A stretch of 21,216 bases of DNA, from positions 1 to 21,216 of the forward strand of contig DASCNA010000172.1 of assembly GCA_036011305.1 (NCBI GenBank), read 5' to 3'. Every line of letters starts with the position of its first letter. The stretch's first letter is position 1. The notes beneath the pieces were generated by a model. It had not been told where the DNA came from. It made no database searches and worked only from the letters and a program-made list of their open reading frames with translations. This document shows, piece after piece, positions 14,569 to 21,216 of this stretch. The stretch is from DASCNA01 sp036011305 (GTDB taxonomy: Bacteria; Verrucomicrobiota; Lentisphaeria; Victivallales; GWF2-38-69). Position numbers and translations under genes: made by a program.

Positions 14569-15236
14569 TGGAAATTTTATCTATAAATATTCAGGATAAG
14601 ACTGAATCTCTTAATTATCTGTACAATTTTATTTCAAAAAAAGAGATAGAGAGATGCAAAAAATACAGGTTTAGTATTGACAGGCTTAGGGCAGTTATAT
14701 CATGCCTGCTAAAAAGATTTATAATTGAGAACAAATACATAAAAGCAGTTCCTGAAATATCAATGAACTCTTTTGATAAGCCTTATTTTAAACACCATCC
14801 TGAAATAAAATTTAATTTATCTCATTCCGGTGACTGTGTTATTATTGCCGTTTCTGACTATGAAGTAGGCATTGACTGCGAAGTAGTAAAAGAGTCTGAC
14901 AATCAGCTGGAAATTGCAAAAAGCTATTATTCAAAGTTAGAGTATGAATATTTACTGGACAGATATACCCGGACAGATGAATTAACGAGAACGTTTTTTG
15001 ATATTTGGACGAAAAAGGAAAGTTTTATCAAGGCAATAGGAAAGGGGCTTTCTCATCCTTTAACTGATTTTACCGTTCCGTTTGGCGAAGAAGGGTGTAT
15101 CAATTATGATAATAAATTATGGTATATAAAACGGCTTAAGCTAAATGATACAAACTATAAAGCTGCTGTCTGCTCAGAAACAGAGGCAGATTGTTATATA
15201 AAATTCTTAGATATTTTCGATTTGATAAAAATTTAA
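14568..15236 (+). CDS. 4'-Phosphopantetheinyl transferase, Sfp type
   Basis: This is a 222-residue enzyme that should move the phosphopantetheine arm from coenzyme A to a serine on a carrier protein. Diagnostic motifs are all present: L-S-H-S-G-D (84-89), V-G-I-D-C-E with metal ligands D103 and E105 (100-105), and W-T-K-K-E-S-F-I-K-A-I-G-K-G (147-160) with E151 and K155. Length matches Sfp-type rather than the short AcpS type. It is coupled to the MBL-fold gene and followed 19 bases later by a thioesterase, hinting at acyl-carrier or lipid metabolism. No carrier protein or synthase gene is visible nearby. Confidence 0.92.
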   Translation: MEILSINIQDKTESLNYLYNFISKKEIERCKKYRFSIDRLRAVISCLLKRFIIENKYIKAVPEISMNSFDKPYFKHHPEIKFNLSHSGDCVIIAVSDYEVGIDCEVVKESDNQLEIAKSYYSKLEYEYLLDRYTRTDELTRTFFDIWTKKESFIKAIGKGLSHPLTDFTVPFGEEGCINYDNKLWYIKRLKLNDTNYKAAVCSETEADCYIKFLDIFDLIKI

Positions 15237-15255
15237 AAAAATATAAGGATATTTT

Positions 15256-15627
15256 ATGAATTTTCAGAATCACAAAGTAATAAAACCAGAGGATTTAAAT
15301 CATTACGGTGTTTTATTTGGCGGTAAGCTGCTGCAGTGGGTGGATGAGTTTTCATGGATAGCTGCAAGTCTTGCTTTTCCTGGTCACCAGTTTGTTACTT
15401 TGAGTATGGATAAAGTTGAATTTAGAAAGAGTGTCAAAAAAGGTACTATTTTAAGATTCAATATCTTTAAGTATAAACAGGGGTGTTCTTATATAAAGTT
15501 TAAAGTAGAAGTCCTTGCTTATTGCGATAAAAATATTAATGAAGAGCTTATATTTAATACTGCTGTAACTTTTGTAAGTACCGATAAAAATGGAAAAATA
15601 ATGCGTTTACCTAAAGTTAGTGAATAA
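15256..15627 (+). CDS. Acyl-CoA thioesterase, hotdog fold, YciA-like
   Basis: This is a 123-residue single hotdog domain that should hydrolyse acyl-CoA thioesters. The motif N15-H-Y-G-V-L-F-G-G-K-L-L-Q-W-V-D30 is the YciA/acyl-CoA hydrolase signature, with N15 and D30 as probable active-site residues. A V-T-L-S-M-D-K-V-E-F strand follows, as expected. AAGGA (15245-15249), six bases before the ATG, is a good ribosome site. It is probably the last gene of the MBL-PPTase-thioesterase operon. Length is slightly short for the family but complete. Substrate chain length cannot be told. Confidence 0.9.
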   Translation: MNFQNHKVIKPEDLNHYGVLFGGKLLQWVDEFSWIAASLAFPGHQFVTLSMDKVEFRKSVKKGTILRFNIFKYKQGCSYIKFKVEVLAYCDKNINEELIFNTAVTFVSTDKNGKIMRLPKVSE

Positions 15628-15634
15628 TGAGCTG

Positions 15635-15687
15635 TTTTAAGTAAACAGCAATCAAAACTTGCCTAACTGGTGACTGTTTACTTAAAA
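15635..15687. repeat. 14-bp perfect inverted repeat between convergent genes
   Basis: TTTTAAGTAAACAG (15635-15648) and its exact complement (15674-15687) flank a 25-base centre. The left arm can also fold on its own (GCTGTTT 15631-15637 with AAACAGC 15643-15649), so two structures compete. A short direct repeat (AAAACTTG then TAACTG) spans the centre and the right flank. It sits between the thioesterase and the oppositely oriented phosphoribosyltransferase and may be a bidirectional terminator without T-runs. Confidence 0.5.
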
Positions 15688-15705
15688 ACTTGTAACTGAA
15701 TAAGT

Positions 15706-16230
15706 TTATTCCGGATTATTTGAATTGGCGATAAACTCATGTGCTTCTATATCAAGAGCATCCCATGGGTAATTTATCCATTTGTTTTCGATTTCTTTAC
15801 CGATAAATACATGCTTGACCTGTTTTGGGATTTTTCCATGTTTTTCTTTCTTCTTATTGTGTAGTACATAAACGGCCAACTCTATATCATATGTTTTAAA
15901 AAGTTCATCTATGCAGTATTCTAAAGTAGTTCTACAGTCATCAACTTCATCGACTAAAAGAATTTTCTTGCCATTCAGATCTACATTTATATTATCAATC
16001 CACTGCTGTTTTACTGGGATGTCCACTATTTCTCCTGACGACTTGTAACGTGATAATGAAACAGTAATAACAGGTTTTGTTATAAAAGTTCTTAGAATTC
16101 TTGCAGGAATAAAACCGCCCCCGCCAATGGCTAAAATATAGTCAGGCATAAATCCTGAGGTTAGAATATCTTTTGCTGATGTTTGAATAGTTTTATGAAT
16201 TTCTGTGTAAGTAAAATAATATTTATCCAT
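15706..16230 (-). CDS. Purine-type phosphoribosyltransferase
   Basis: This is a 174-residue PRTase. The PRPP-binding motif is I-L-L-V-D-E-V-D-D-C-R-T-T-L (90-103). A G-G-G-G-F loop (36-40) probably holds pyrophosphate. W-I-N-Y-P-W-D near 151-157 resembles the base-binding end of xanthine/hypoxanthine-guanine PRTases of the Gpt type. It should salvage a free purine base with PRPP to the nucleotide, in the cytoplasm. AGGGA about eight bases upstream supports the start. It is transcribed alone, divergent from the small acidic protein and convergent with the thioesterase. The exact base (xanthine, guanine or hypoxanthine) cannot be read from the sequence. Confidence 0.87.
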   Translation of the reverse strand: MDKYYFTYTEIHKTIQTSAKDILTSGFMPDYILAIGGGGFIPARILRTFITKPVITVSLSRYKSSGEIVDIPVKQQWIDNINVDLNGKKILLVDEVDDCRTTLEYCIDELFKTYDIELAVYVLHNKKKEKHGKIPKQVKHVFIGKEIENKWINYPWDALDIEAHEFIANSNNPE

Positions 16231-16302
16231 TTTAATTTCCCTATTTTGCCTTATATTTTAATAAGTAATTTTATAAACATTTTAATATTAAATTATATAG
16301 CT

Positions 16303-16467
16303 ATGTGTAATAAGTCCAACGAGAAAGAGAAAAAAAGTACCCCTAAAGAGGATGTTTACTCTATTTGCGGAGAAGATTTATTTAAATTACCGGATGACGA
16401 TGACGTTGACGCCGATGATGTTTATGATTCTCCGATTGTTCCGGGGACCTCAGGTGTAGAATGCTGA
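16303..16467 (+). CDS. Small acidic protein coupled to the TauE/SafE gene
   Basis: This is a 54-residue protein I do not recognise. The frame stays open back to 16183, but that part is antisense to the phosphoribosyltransferase and reads as a hydrophobic shadow, so ATG 16303 is preferred. It has a lysine-rich start, three cysteines (C2, C22, C54) and an acidic run D-D-D-D-V-D-A-D-D-V near 31-40. Its last codons overlap the start of the transporter gene (ATG at 16461, stop at 16465-16467). That argues it is translated and coupled. No Shine-Dalgarno is obvious. It could be a metal-binding or regulatory partner of the transporter, which is inference. Confidence 0.5.
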   Translation: MCNKSNEKEKKSTPKEDVYSICGEDLFKLPDDDDVDADDVYDSPIVPGTSGVEC

Positions 16468-17252
16468 TTTTTATATTCTTCCTTGCATCTGCAATTGCTG
16501 GAATAATAACTGGTTTGTTAGGAGGAGGAATAGGATTTGTTATTATTCCACTGCTAGTCTTAGTTTTTAAAATAGAACATGTTTCAAATAGTCTGATAAT
16601 GCACTGTGCAATTGGAACTACTTCAATGTCTATTGCTATTATGGGGACTGTTGGATCAATAAGTCATTATAAAAAAAATTCAGTTGTCTGGTCCAAAGTG
16701 ATAAAAGTATTGTATGGTCTTCTGATAGGGGTAATAATTGGAGCTCTGGTCGCCAATCAAATATCAAGTAGTTATTTGATTTTAGCATTTGGGATTATTG
16801 TACTAATCCTGGCTGTGTATGTTTGGTTTGGCTGTAACGATAAGAGTGTTAATAAAAAAGTACCTACGACTAATAAAAAATTTCATATAGGTGGAGCATT
16901 AATTGGACTTGTCGGAGGAATTTTTGGAATTAATCCTATATCTGTACCATTTTTTAAAAATATTGGAATGGATATGAGATCTGCGATAGGTACAAGTCTT
17001 GTTGTTGGTACTATAATGGCATTTTGTATTGCATTAATGTACACCATAACAGGTTTTGGAGTAATTGGATTACCTAGATTAAGTACAGGATATATTGATT
17101 GGTTTTTAGTTATACCTATTTCTATTGCAGGCAGCTTATTTGCCCCATTAGGTGCTAAATTGGCGCATAGTATTCCACATTCAGTTTTGAAAGTATTATA
17201 TGGAATATTGCTTGTTGTTGTTGGAATAAATATGATTGTTTCAGTTATTTAA
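16461..17252 (+). CDS. TauE/SafE-family (DUF81) membrane transporter
   Basis: This is a 263-residue membrane protein with about eight hydrophobic segments in two homologous halves. The glycine-rich helix G-L-L-G-G-G-I-G-F (18-26) is echoed by G-L-V-G-G-I-F-G-I (149-157). S/T-rich I-G-T-T-S (51-55) is echoed by I-G-T-S-L (176-180). These paired motifs define the TauE/SafE family of putative exporters for sulfite, sulfoacetate or other anions. The linker near 125-142 is hydrophilic and probably cytoplasmic. Its start overlaps the small acidic protein and its stop is 21 bases before the YkgJ-like ATG. Substrate is unknown. Confidence 0.92.
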   Translation: MLIFIFFLASAIAGIITGLLGGGIGFVIIPLLVLVFKIEHVSNSLIMHCAIGTTSMSIAIMGTVGSISHYKKNSVVWSKVIKVLYGLLIGVIIGALVANQISSSYLILAFGIIVLILAVYVWFGCNDKSVNKKVPTTNKKFHIGGALIGLVGGIFGINPISVPFFKNIGMDMRSAIGTSLVVGTIMAFCIALMYTITGFGVIGLPRLSTGYIDWFLVIPISIAGSLFAPLGAKLAHSIPHSVLKVLYGILLVVVGINMIVSVI

Positions 17253-17273
17253 GTTAATTTGAGAGAATTAATT

Positions 17274-17657
17274 ATGGAAAATAGTAAATTAGTGATGAAA
17301 GAAGGATTTAATTACTCTTTTGATTCTGATAAGTGCGCTGAATGTGAAGGAAAATGCTGTAATGGCGAGAGCGGCAATATCTGGATAAGCAATGAAGAAG
17401 TAGTTGCACTGGCTGAATATATGAATATTCCTGTGAATAGGCTGGTTAAACTGTATTTGAAGCAGATTGATGGCAGATGGTCTCTTATAGAGTTAAAAAT
17501 CAATAATAATTATTCATGCGTTTTTTACGACGATATTTCTGATTCATGTTCCATATACGACTGCAGACCAAAGCAGTGCAGAGACTTTCCATTTTGGGAT
17601 TATTATAAAAACCGTATAGATGAACTTAAAGAAGAGTGCCCTGCTGTTATTCCATAA
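17274..17657 (+). CDS. YkgJ-family cysteine-cluster protein
   Basis: This is a 127-residue protein with nine cysteines in the CxxCxxxCC ... C pattern of the YkgJ (UPF0153/CxxCxxCC) family: C21, C24, C28, C29, C82, C92, C97, C102 and C122. The C-R-P-K-Q-C-R-D-F-P-F segment (97-107) is diagnostic. Members are thought to bind zinc or an iron-sulfur cluster. Their reaction is not established. An in-frame TTG at 17259 is possible, but ATG 17274 with GAGAGA at 17261-17266 is better. It is probably in an operon with the transporter and is closed by the terminator at 17664. Confidence 0.87.
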   Translation: MENSKLVMKEGFNYSFDSDKCAECEGKCCNGESGNIWISNEEVVALAEYMNIPVNRLVKLYLKQIDGRWSLIELKINNNYSCVFYDDISDSCSIYDCRPKQCRDFPFWDYYKNRIDELKEECPAVIP

Positions 17658-17663
17658 CAAAAA

Positions 17664-17688
17664 AGGCCATATTTTTTAAATATGACCT
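17664..17688. terminator. Bidirectional terminator between convergent genes
   Basis: An 11-bp stem with one mismatch (17664-17674 with 17678-17688, loop TTT) lies between the YkgJ-like stop and the flavoprotein stop. A-runs and T-rich flanks on both sides make it usable in both directions. Confidence 0.7.
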
Positions 17689-17713
17689 CTTATTATATAA
17701 AATTTTTTGACAG

Positions 17714-18994
17714 CTAAAATTGTTTTTTATTTAATTTTTCCAGAACTCCGTTTGCTGCTCTTATTCCGCTAGCCCAGGCACCTGTAATACCACGGGAAGT
17801 TCCAGCTCCGTCACCTATTAAATAAACATCATCTGTTACAGCAAAATGCTTGTCTATAAAGACAGGTTTGTTTGCATACATTTTTATTTCGGGATAATAC
17901 ATAATAGTTGAAGGATGAAGAATTCCTGGCATAATTGTATCCAACAGTTTCATTGAAGCCCATATATCTCTCATTATTTTAGATGGAACTGCCAGGCCAA
18001 GGTCTCCTGCACATGCCTGACAGGTCGGTTTGAAATCATATAGATCATCATTAAATGTTTCCATTTTTGATCTTTTGCCTGATCTAAAATCACCGACGCG
18101 CTGCATAAGCGGTTTTCCTCCGCCAATTTCATTTGCCAGTCGTGCAAGATAGACTGACATCTGCTGTCCGCTTCTTACGGGTGCTTCAAGACCGATTGTC
18201 TTCAGCATGGCGAAGTTAACCAAACCGTTTTTGCCTCTGTCCGAAGAGAGTGCATGACCATTTACTAATGAAAAATTACGATATTTTTCTTTAGTAACTA
18301 AAGCATATCCGGAATTTGTACAGAATGTTCTTACTTTATAAGGGAAATAAAATTTAGGATCATAATAATCTTTAACAATAGGATAATTTTCTAATTTTGT
18401 TTCTATCCTAAAGCCTACATCGACCCTGTTATCAATGTATTCCACACCTAATTTATTCATAACCCCCTGCAGGTATGAGAATCCTTTTCGTCCAGGTGCA
18501 ATAATCAGTTTATTGAACTCAGCTGTAGTTCCATCTGTTAAAGTTATCGTTTTTTTTATAGGATCTACGTCTTCTGTTACTTCAGTTGAAAGCTTTATAT
18601 CTACGCCTAAAGTCCTTAATTTATCTAGAAGGCCGTTAATGAGAAATCTACTTTTATCTGTGCCTACATGAGATTGTTTTATATTTACCAACCTGGTATT
18701 GACTTTTTTTGCACGTTTCTGATACTTCTCCAGGTTTTTTCTTTCAAGAAAGACTGGATTTAAATGTTCCTGTACTATTTTTAATAATCTTTCAGCTTCT
18801 ACTTCATTCCAGTATTCTTCTGTAAAACCGATTGGATATGTGTAGTTTTGCTTACAGTCATTTAGAAGTCCGCCTGAGCATATTTTCTCTTTTTCCAGAA
18901 TCATTACTTTTAAGTTACTGCCATGTTCAATAAGATTAAAAGCAGCACCTAAGCCGGCAGGGCCTGAACCAATTATTATTGCATCATATTTCAT
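17714..18994 (-). CDS. FAD-dependent dehydrogenase, COG2509 type
   Basis: This is a 426-residue flavoprotein. The N-terminal Rossmann loop I-I-G-S-G-P-A-G-L-G (7-16) binds the ADP part of FAD. The C-terminal V-Y-L-I-G-D-G-A-G-T-S-R-G (about 391-403) completes the FAD site. The internal C-Q-A-C-A-G-D-L-G motif and the G-R-K-G-F segment are typical of the uncharacterised COG2509 dehydrogenases. No membrane segment or signal peptide is visible, so it should be cytoplasmic. The electron donor and acceptor are unknown. It is transcribed alone, and only a weak AAGA precedes the ATG. Confidence 0.88.
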   Translation of the reverse strand: MKYDAIIIGSGPAGLGAAFNLIEHGSNLKVMILEKEKICSGGLLNDCKQNYTYPIGFTEEYWNEVEAERLLKIVQEHLNPVFLERKNLEKYQKRAKKVNTRLVNIKQSHVGTDKSRFLINGLLDKLRTLGVDIKLSTEVTEDVDPIKKTITLTDGTTAEFNKLIIAPGRKGFSYLQGVMNKLGVEYIDNRVDVGFRIETKLENYPIVKDYYDPKFYFPYKVRTFCTNSGYALVTKEKYRNFSLVNGHALSSDRGKNGLVNFAMLKTIGLEAPVRSGQQMSVYLARLANEIGGGKPLMQRVGDFRSGKRSKMETFNDDLYDFKPTCQACAGDLGLAVPSKIMRDIWASMKLLDTIMPGILHPSTIMYYPEIKMYANKPVFIDKHFAVTDDVYLIGDGAGTSRGITGAWASGIRAANGVLEKLNKKQF

Positions 18995-19189
18995 TATCTT
19001 ATGTTACCCGGTGATTATAAAAATTATATATTTTAGCTCAAAAAAAAATTAACAAACCGGTTAACATACCATGATAGACTGATTAATCAAATAATAATTA
19101 TATATATTTGTAATGCAATATTATACATAGACTTGATATAAATAATTAGTCTGATAGGACATATATTAGTAAATAAAAATGGAGCAGTG

Positions 19190-19414
19190 ATGAAATCAAT
19201 CGGCATGACAATTATTTTTTTTGGTGTTATTTTGGTTATTATAGGAATAGTGTTTTTGTTCTATAACAGGATACCGTTTATAGGTAAACTGCCGGGAGAT
19301 ATAAGTTTTAAAGGTAAAAACAGTTCATTTTATTTCCCTGTTACCACATGTATAATAATAAGTATTATTTTGAGTGTAGTGCTTAATCTTTTTTTTAGGA
19401 TTTTTAAGAAGTGA
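19190..19414 (+). CDS. DUF2905 small membrane protein
   Basis: This is a 74-residue protein with two membrane segments (about 5-26 and 50-70). The linker I-G-K-L-P-G-D-I-S-F-K (31-41) and Y-F-P-V-T-T at 48-53 are the DUF2905 hallmark. ATG 19190 is preferred over GTG 19187 because GGAG at 19181-19184 is five bases from the ATG and only two from the GTG. The 195-base gap upstream is gene-free, with a small AACCGGTT palindrome and no sure promoter. Its stop overlaps the end of the sugar kinase by 11 bases on the other strand. Function unknown. Confidence 0.87.
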   Translation: MKSIGMTIIFFGVILVIIGIVFLFYNRIPFIGKLPGDISFKGKNSSFYFPVTTCIIISIILSVVLNLFFRIFKK

Positions 19415-20858
19415 TACATGATAATTTATGAAAATTATCTTTCAGAGCAGGGTAGAGGGATTCGTAAATATCTTGAAGCTCTGAGTAGAGTTTGTGATTC
19501 TTCGGATCAGGTTCATAGATTTTATTTAGTTTTATAAGGTTCTGTGCTGCTTCTTGAATAGATGAATACAAACCTGTACCTTTGCCGGCTATTATTGCCA
19601 AGCCAAGAGTAGCTCCGTCTATTATCTGGTTTGTTCTCACAGGAAGTCCGGTGACGTCAGCTTTTATCTGATTCCACAACGGGCTTGCTGCCTGACCTCC
19701 GCAAACTCTTACTTCTTTTAAATCTACGTTATATGATCGGAATAAATTCAGGATATGATTGATGCCGAAAGCTGTTCCTTCGAGGATTGATCTCGCAACA
19801 TCTTTTTCATTATGATCTAAAGACAATCCGAAGAATGTGCCTCGTGCATTTGAATCCCACCAAGGTGTTCGTTCTCCTGTTAAATATGGGAGAAAAATTA
19901 ACTTTTTTGCACCTGCCGGTGATTTGGCTGCATCTCTGAAAAAAATATCATAAGATCTATTTTTACCATAATATAACTCTTTATACCATTGGAGGGACTT
20001 GCCTGTTGTGCCCATAAGTCCGCCAATATGAAATAAACCGTTTATAAGAGGATGAGGTGCTTCATAAAATTTACTGTCATTGAATTTAGAAGTCCAGCAT
20101 AGATTGACGCCCTGTGATGTACCTCCTCTGTCGCAGATTAATCCTGGTTGTAAAGCGCCAGAACTGATAATTACCTCCATGCAGTCGACTCCGCCTGTTC
20201 CTGCAAAAACACGGGTATTTCTTGGAATACCTGTGAATACGGATGCCTGCATAGTAATTTGACCTAAATAATCACCCATTTTAACTAATTTTGGAAATAA
20301 TTTTTTATCCAGACCTGAAGCTTCAATTATCTTATCATCCCATATTTTTATCTCGTCAGAAACATAAGAGGTCTGAAGTTCACCTGTCAGTTTAAAATTT
20401 ATATAATCTAAAGGCTGTATGCAATATTTGATTTTACTGAAAAGTTCAGGTTTATTATTTTTTATCCATAGTATTCTTGGAACGAACCAGGCAAGGTCAT
20501 TTGATTTTTTACCTAATTTGGAAGAAATAAATTGCGCTTCTTTATCTGCTCTTTGGTCCATCCACAAAATGGAGTCATATACAGTATTGTAATTTTTATC
20601 CAGCACTACAAGTGACGGACCGTGGCTTCCTACAGTTATTCCTCTCACGTCAACTTTATCCAGAGTATTAACTGCAGAATACAGAGTGGCTCTTACTGCC
20701 TCCCACCAATCGGAAGGTTTTGATTCCGCTTTTCCTGTAGTTTTGTCAAAATAAAGCGGATAGTTTAAGATTTTTTCGACAAGAAGATTTCCTTCAAAAT
20801 CATATATACCTGTTTTTACTCTTGTTGTACCAAGTTCTATTCCAATTAGCTGTGACAT
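19404..20858 (-). CDS. FGGY-family carbohydrate kinase, xylulokinase-like
   Basis: This is a 484-residue sugar kinase with the two-domain actin-like fold. The first phosphate loop I-G-I-E-L-G-T-T-R-V-K is at 5-15. A-G-T-G-G-V-D (219-225) holds the probable catalytic base D225. L-P-Y-L-T-G-E-R-T-P-W-W (323-334) and C-G-G-Q-A-A-S-P-L-W-N-Q (386-397) are typical of xylulokinase-type FGGY members. It should phosphorylate a ketopentose or polyol with ATP. No isomerase or transporter is next to it, so the exact sugar cannot be told. The stop overlaps the convergent DUF2905 gene. The ribosome site is weak. Confidence 0.88.
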   Translation of the reverse strand: MSQLIGIELGTTRVKTGIYDFEGNLLVEKILNYPLYFDKTTGKAESKPSDWWEAVRATLYSAVNTLDKVDVRGITVGSHGPSLVVLDKNYNTVYDSILWMDQRADKEAQFISSKLGKKSNDLAWFVPRILWIKNNKPELFSKIKYCIQPLDYINFKLTGELQTSYVSDEIKIWDDKIIEASGLDKKLFPKLVKMGDYLGQITMQASVFTGIPRNTRVFAGTGGVDCMEVIISSGALQPGLICDRGGTSQGVNLCWTSKFNDSKFYEAPHPLINGLFHIGGLMGTTGKSLQWYKELYYGKNRSYDIFFRDAAKSPAGAKKLIFLPYLTGERTPWWDSNARGTFFGLSLDHNEKDVARSILEGTAFGINHILNLFRSYNVDLKEVRVCGGQAASPLWNQIKADVTGLPVRTNQIIDGATLGLAIIAGKGTGLYSSIQEAAQNLIKLNKIYEPDPKNHKLYSELQDIYESLYPALKDNFHKLSCITS

Positions 20859-20959
20859 ATTTTATAGCGATCTGCCTAAAAATTAATATTAATGAAATTT
20901 ATGTAGTAATTTATGTTAAAAAAAGAGAATTGAAAAGTGAGATTTAAAATTATTTGATT

Positions 20960-21216
20960 TTATATATTATGGCAGGTATCAATAAAAGTTTGAAAATTAT
21001 CTAAACTGTTTTCTGTCATTAGGTGTAGTTTTTTAGCAACTTTATGCGAAAATGCGGCATAAATACCTGTTGCTTCAGCACAGATAATATTTTCATTGTT
21101 ATATAATTGAGATTTCAGTGTAATCTCTTTTTTAGTTTGTTCAGATACCCAGCCGACAGCTTTAATTTCAGTGTCAACTATTACCGAACGCTTATATTCA
21201 ACAGTCATAGTTTTTG
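20960..21216 (-). CDS. Hotdog-fold thioesterase, 3' part only
   Basis: The reading frame is open to the window edge. A methionine codon lies at 21208, but the frame continues upstream of it as K-T, and the M-T-V-E-Y-K-R-S-V segment looks like an internal strand of a PaaI/YbgC-type hotdog. The call is therefore a gene cut by the window end. The visible 80-odd residues carry the later strands (V-G-W-V, then I-T-L-K-S-Q-L, then I-I-C-A-E-A-T-G-I-Y) of such a thioesterase. About half of a usual 140-160-residue protein is missing. Catalytic residues would lie outside. Confidence 0.6.
   Translation of the reverse strand, partial: KTMTVEYKRSVIVDTEIKAVGWVSEQTKKEITLKSQLYNNENIICAEATGIYAAFSHKVAKKLHLMTENSLDNFQTFIDTCHNI

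Noticed and set aside
16183..16302. N-terminal extension of the small acidic protein back to 16183
   Set aside because: It overlaps the start of the phosphoribosyltransferase in antisense and gives a hydrophobic stretch unlike the acidic protein. ATG 16303 is more sensible.

Overview
The window is AT-rich throughout (roughly 30% GC by eye) and comes from a bacterium. Gene content fits a low-GC, probably Gram-negative-type anaerobe: a COG2509-type flavoprotein, a dihydropterin-type metallo-beta-lactamase-fold enzyme, a YkgJ-type Cys-cluster protein, a DUF2905 protein and nonulosonic acid synthesis. I cannot name the lineage from sequence alone.

Bases 1-7100 look like a small mobilizable plasmid-type module with every gene on the + strand. 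It holds a small HTH protein, a probable replication initiator (655-1824), three iteron-like repeats spaced exactly 32 bp apart just after it, a densely folded noncoding locus (2096-2237) that I read as a candidate oriT or structured RNA, a small HTH accessory protein, a coiled-coil/membrane protein, a 1036-residue MobF relaxase-helicase, and a coupled unknown gene. It ends in a terminator. No coupling protein, type IV secretion gene, integrase or transposase is present. Bases 7388-8197 look like a single integron gene cassette: a DUF2971-like protein whose stop codon sits inside the left core box of a recognisable attC-like site. No integron integrase is in the window.

Bases 8260-12752 are a tight four-gene minus-strand operon for a nonulosonic (pseudaminic-type) acid: PseI-like synthase, PIG-L/LmbE-type deacetylase, formyltransferase, and a 591-residue GNAT-HAD-Nudix fusion. 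Two of the enzymes carry substitutions at expected key positions. The fusion could replace the usual PseH and PseG steps by a different chemistry. The operon ends against the 3' end of a tRNA-Val(GAC) (13108-13184). Helically phased 11-bp repeats lie between them, so bases 1 to about 13107 may be a composite island inserted at this tRNA.

Bases 13185-21216 look like ordinary chromosome. A coupled set encodes an MBL-fold enzyme, a 4'-phosphopantetheinyl transferase and an acyl-CoA thioesterase. Then come a purine-type phosphoribosyltransferase, a divergent small acidic protein coupled to a TauE/SafE transporter, a YkgJ-like protein, a COG2509 flavoprotein, a DUF2905 membrane protein, an FGGY sugar kinase, and the 3' part of a hotdog thioesterase cut by the window edge. 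There is no rRNA and no CRISPR array.
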